In this document: one piece after another, positions 7,366 to 8,623 of the stretch
Numbering within the stretch: position 1 is the first letter of the stretch
Layout of the letters: the number at the start of each line of letters is the position of its first letter
The notes under the pieces: generated by a model
What the model saw: only the letters and a program-made list of their open reading frames with translations
Told to the model about the DNA's origin: nothing
The model's database searches: none
Assembly (NCBI GenBank): GCA_934339215.1
Contig: CAKRHU010000047.1
Coordinates: forward strand, 1 to 8,623
Length of the DNA: 8,623 bases
Reading direction: 5' to 3'
Source of the DNA: an uncultured Lacticaseibacillus sp.
GTDB lineage: Bacteria; Bacillota; Bacilli; Lactobacillales; Lactobacillaceae
Program-made: the position numbers and the translations under genes

Positions 7366-8097
7366 TTAGTTGCCTCCCAGTGGTAATTTACTTGGGGTCC
7401 CAGGCTTGCGCGGATATTTGTTCGGCGTGGGCTTGGTTTTTTGGATCACGACCAAAGTGCGGTGGCCGCCGTTTTCTGGCAGCTCCAGTTCAACTTGGTC
7501 GATAATTTTGCCGCCAAGTGTCGCCACTGCCACTTTGGCTTGGGCTAACTCATCTTCTGCTTGGCTCGCTTTCATTGCGACAAATACGCCACCGACTTTG
7601 GCTAACGGCAAGCACAATTCGGCTAACACGTTTAATGGCGCCACGGCTCGCGCTGTCACCACATCAAAGCTTTCCCGTTGTGGGGACTTTTTGCCGCCGA
7701 AGGTTTCTGCGCGGTCGTGAAACAAGTGCACATTTTGCAAGTTGAGGCGATCACTCAAGCGCTGTAAGAACTCGATGCGCTTGTTCAAGGAATCCACGAT
7801 CGATACGTCTAATTGCGGCAAAGCGATTTTGACTGGTAAGCTTGGAAACCCAGCGCCGGCGCCGACATCACAAAGCGTCAAGCTTTCGGTTTTCAGCTGA
7901 GGCAATGCTTGAACCAGCGTCAATGAATCGTAAAAATGCTTCAAATACACCCCAGGCTCATCGGTGATCCCAGTGAGGTTCATTTTTTGATTTTCGCTGA
8001 CTAAATACTCGAAATAAGTCGCATATTGGGCCAGTTGCGCGTCGCTATGAGATAACCCCAAATCAGTCAGCGCCTGGGCAAATGTTTCACGGTTCAT
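7366..8097 (-). CDS. rsmG: 16S rRNA (guanine-527-N7) methyltransferase RsmG (GidB)
   Basis: RsmG methylates N7 of G527 in 16S rRNA using S-adenosylmethionine; loss gives low-level streptomycin resistance in several bacteria. The 243-residue protein has the Rossmann SAM motif DVGAGAGFPSLP at 77-88, the following acidic VDSLNKR at 101-107, and the family block TARAVAPL at 148-155. The N-terminal YFEYLVSENQKMNLTGI segment is also typical. A basic, proline-rich tail (223-240) extends past the fold, as in other lactobacilli. ATG 8097 follows AAAGGA by about 11 bases. It is the first gene of the operon, and its TAA abuts the noc ATG with no spacer. Unlike in many Firmicutes it is not preceded by mnmG here. 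Confidence 0.96.
   Translation of the reverse strand: MNRETFAQALTDLGLSHSDAQLAQYATYFEYLVSENQKMNLTGITDEPGVYLKHFYDSLTLVQALPQLKTESLTLCDVGAGAGFPSLPVKIALPQLDVSIVDSLNKRIEFLQRLSDRLNLQNVHLFHDRAETFGGKKSPQRESFDVVTARAVAPLNVLAELCLPLAKVGGVFVAMKASQAEDELAQAKVAVATLGGKIIDQVELELPENGGHRTLVVIQKTKPTPNKYPRKPGTPSKLPLGGN
8083..8091. promoter_or_regulatory. parS half-site in the rsmG start region
   Basis: TGTTTCACG equals the first nine bases of the parS consensus TGTTTCACGTGAAACA, and the rest does not match. It encodes rsmG codons 3-5 on the minus strand. It could be chance, but it lies 128 bases from a better site, and a second half-site is at 8157-8165. Confidence 0.2.
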
Positions 8098-8156
8098 TTA
8101 TACACCATTCCTTTACAGTGTCCGGTTTACGCGTCAAAACTGTGACGTCTTGGCCC

Positions 8157-8165
8157 GTTTCACGT
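8157..8165. promoter_or_regulatory. parS half-site at the operon transcription start
   Basis: GTTTCACGT matches consensus parS positions 2-10; the right half is degenerate (10 of 16 overall). It lies immediately downstream of the -10 box, near the expected start of transcription, so ParB spreading or binding here could affect the promoter. Confidence 0.25.
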
Positions 8166-8173
8166 CATGGTCT

Positions 8174-8202
8174 AGTTTAACGTAAAATTTGAGATTCAAC
8201 AA
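8174..8202 (-). promoter_or_regulatory. Promoter of the rsmG-noc-parA-parB operon
   Basis: On the minus strand TTGTTG (8197-8202), a 17-base spacer and TAAACT (8174-8179) give a reasonable sigma-A promoter. It lies between the upstream terminator (8241-8276) and rsmG. The leader would be about 70 bases and contains a TGACGT/ACGTCA inverted repeat. No other convincing promoter appears before the following genes until 2803. Confidence 0.55.
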
Positions 8203-8218
8203 CCGCGCTCAGGCGTTG

Positions 8219-8234
8219 CGTTTCATGTGAAACA
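8219..8234. promoter_or_regulatory. parS site (ParB loading site)
   Basis: The 16-mer CGTTTCATGTGAAACA matches the highly conserved parS TGTTTCACGTGAAACA at 14 of 16 positions, with changes at positions 1 and 8; the right half GTGAAACA is perfect. It sits in the 8098-8279 gap, upstream of the operon that encodes ParB itself. parS sites cluster near oriC, which supports an origin-proximal location. Confidence 0.8.
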
Positions 8235-8240
8235 CCCATC

Positions 8241-8276
8241 ACAAAAGGCGTTGTCGACAATTGTGACAACGCCTCA
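8241..8276 (-). terminator. Terminator of the GyrI-like gene
   Basis: AGGCGTTGTC (8246-8255) and GACAACGCCT (8265-8274) form a perfect 10-bp stem with a 9-base loop. On the minus strand a short TTTT tract ending at 8243 follows. It begins six bases after the stop of the gene at 8280 and separates it from the rsmG operon promoter. Confidence 0.7.
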
Positions 8277-8279
8277 ACA

Positions 8280-8623
8280 TTATTTTTCAACGCGATAACG
8301 TAACAAAGTTTTGCGCTTGGCTTCTTTAACTCGGCGAAAATCGGACAGATACACTTCACGATGCCAATACGCTTCAAAAATTGGGACTCGCTTTAAGTGA
8401 TGGTCGGCTAAGTACGCATCCATTTTAGCAAAGGTATCGCTTTCCGTATCAAAGCTACCAATATGGATCGCCTGGACGATTTCAGCTTCAGGAAGTTGTT
8501 CAAAGGTGATTTCGCTTAGCTTCGGCAAGTTTTTCTTCTCAATGGCGATCGCTTGGGCTTGCTTGAACAACTCAGGCGTTACTTGCTCAGGTTGTTTGAT
8601 CATCAAGCGGTAAGCTAACGCCG
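8280..8623 (-). CDS. GyrI-like small-molecule-binding domain protein, 5'-truncated by window edge
   Basis: 113 residues are visible, ending at TAA 8280-8282. The frame stays open to the right edge (residues ALAYRL before the first in-window TTG/ATG at 8606/8603), so the start is outside the window. The segment around LMIKQPEQVTPELFKQA, the HIGSFDTESDTFAKMDAYL block and the ending REVYLSDFRRVKEAKRKTLLRYRVEK are the recurrent C-terminal pattern of the stand-alone GyrI-like/COG4832 family, whose full length is about 200 residues. Members carry the effector-binding fold of multidrug regulators, and some hydrolyse cyclopropane-bearing toxins. No DNA-binding domain is visible in this part. Its substrate or ligand cannot be told from sequence. 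It has its own terminator and is not part of the rsmG operon. Confidence 0.8.
   Translation of the reverse strand, partial: ALAYRLMIKQPEQVTPELFKQAQAIAIEKKNLPKLSEITFEQLPEAEIVQAIHIGSFDTESDTFAKMDAYLADHHLKRVPIFEAYWHREVYLSDFRRVKEAKRKTLLRYRVEK

Noticed and set aside
8177..8377. Minus-strand 66-codon frame across the GyrI-like gene end and the parS region
   Set aside because: It overlaps the GyrI-like coding end out of frame, runs through the terminator and promoter, and has no family features.

Overview
The window looks like a near-origin stretch of a chromosome from a lactobacillus (Firmicutes, Lactobacillaceae). The order rsmG-noc-parA-parB-DUF951-ychF-DUF1129-guaB, the tandem Noc and ParB paralogues, strong AGGAGG-type ribosome binding sites and the moderate base composition point to the Lacticaseibacillus/Lactobacillus group. 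The genus call is inference; no rRNA or tRNA is present to confirm it.

Layout, left to right. (1) Positions 1-465 (+) hold the 3' part of a SUKH (SMI1/KNR4) domain gene of the kind often used as an immunity protein. (2) Positions 466-1054 look empty but are not. They carry a candidate type I toxin-antitoxin-like locus. On the plus strand there is a small ORF (672-863) for a single-pass membrane peptide with a polylysine/arginine tail. It is preceded by an overlapping leader ORF with the better Shine-Dalgarno sequence and followed by a terminator at 953-983. On the minus strand a well-formed promoter (993-1021) and a hairpin/U-tract (853-886) define a putative antisense RNA of about 140 nt covering the 3' end of the plus-strand message. 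(3) guaB (1096-2583, -) has its own strong promoter and terminator. (4) The 2584-2821 gap holds a perfect bidirectional terminator, a second minus-strand promoter, alternative hairpins and a PurBox-like motif. (5) Seven closely packed minus-strand genes (8097 down to 2822) follow in transcription order: rsmG, noc, parA, parB, a DUF951 gene, ychF and a DUF1129 membrane protein. (6) The gap 8098-8279 holds the operon promoter, a near-consensus parS site and a terminator. (7) A GyrI-like effector-binding-domain gene (-) is cut by the right edge.

How the genes fit together. The seven-gene operon couples origin segregation (ParA/ParB acting at parS), nucleoid occlusion (Noc) and ribosome biology (RsmG methylating 16S rRNA, YchF binding ribosomes). 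GuaB supplies GMP for growth. Stops and starts overlap or abut across rsmG/noc/parA/parB, which implies translational coupling. The parS site lies just upstream of the operon promoter, where ParB loading could also affect transcription. The SUKH gene and the toxin-antitoxin-like locus form a small accessory patch beside this conserved core. Two ORF-level starts needed correction: guaB begins at TTG 2583 because its promoter lies inside the longer reading frame, and parB begins at ATG 5745.
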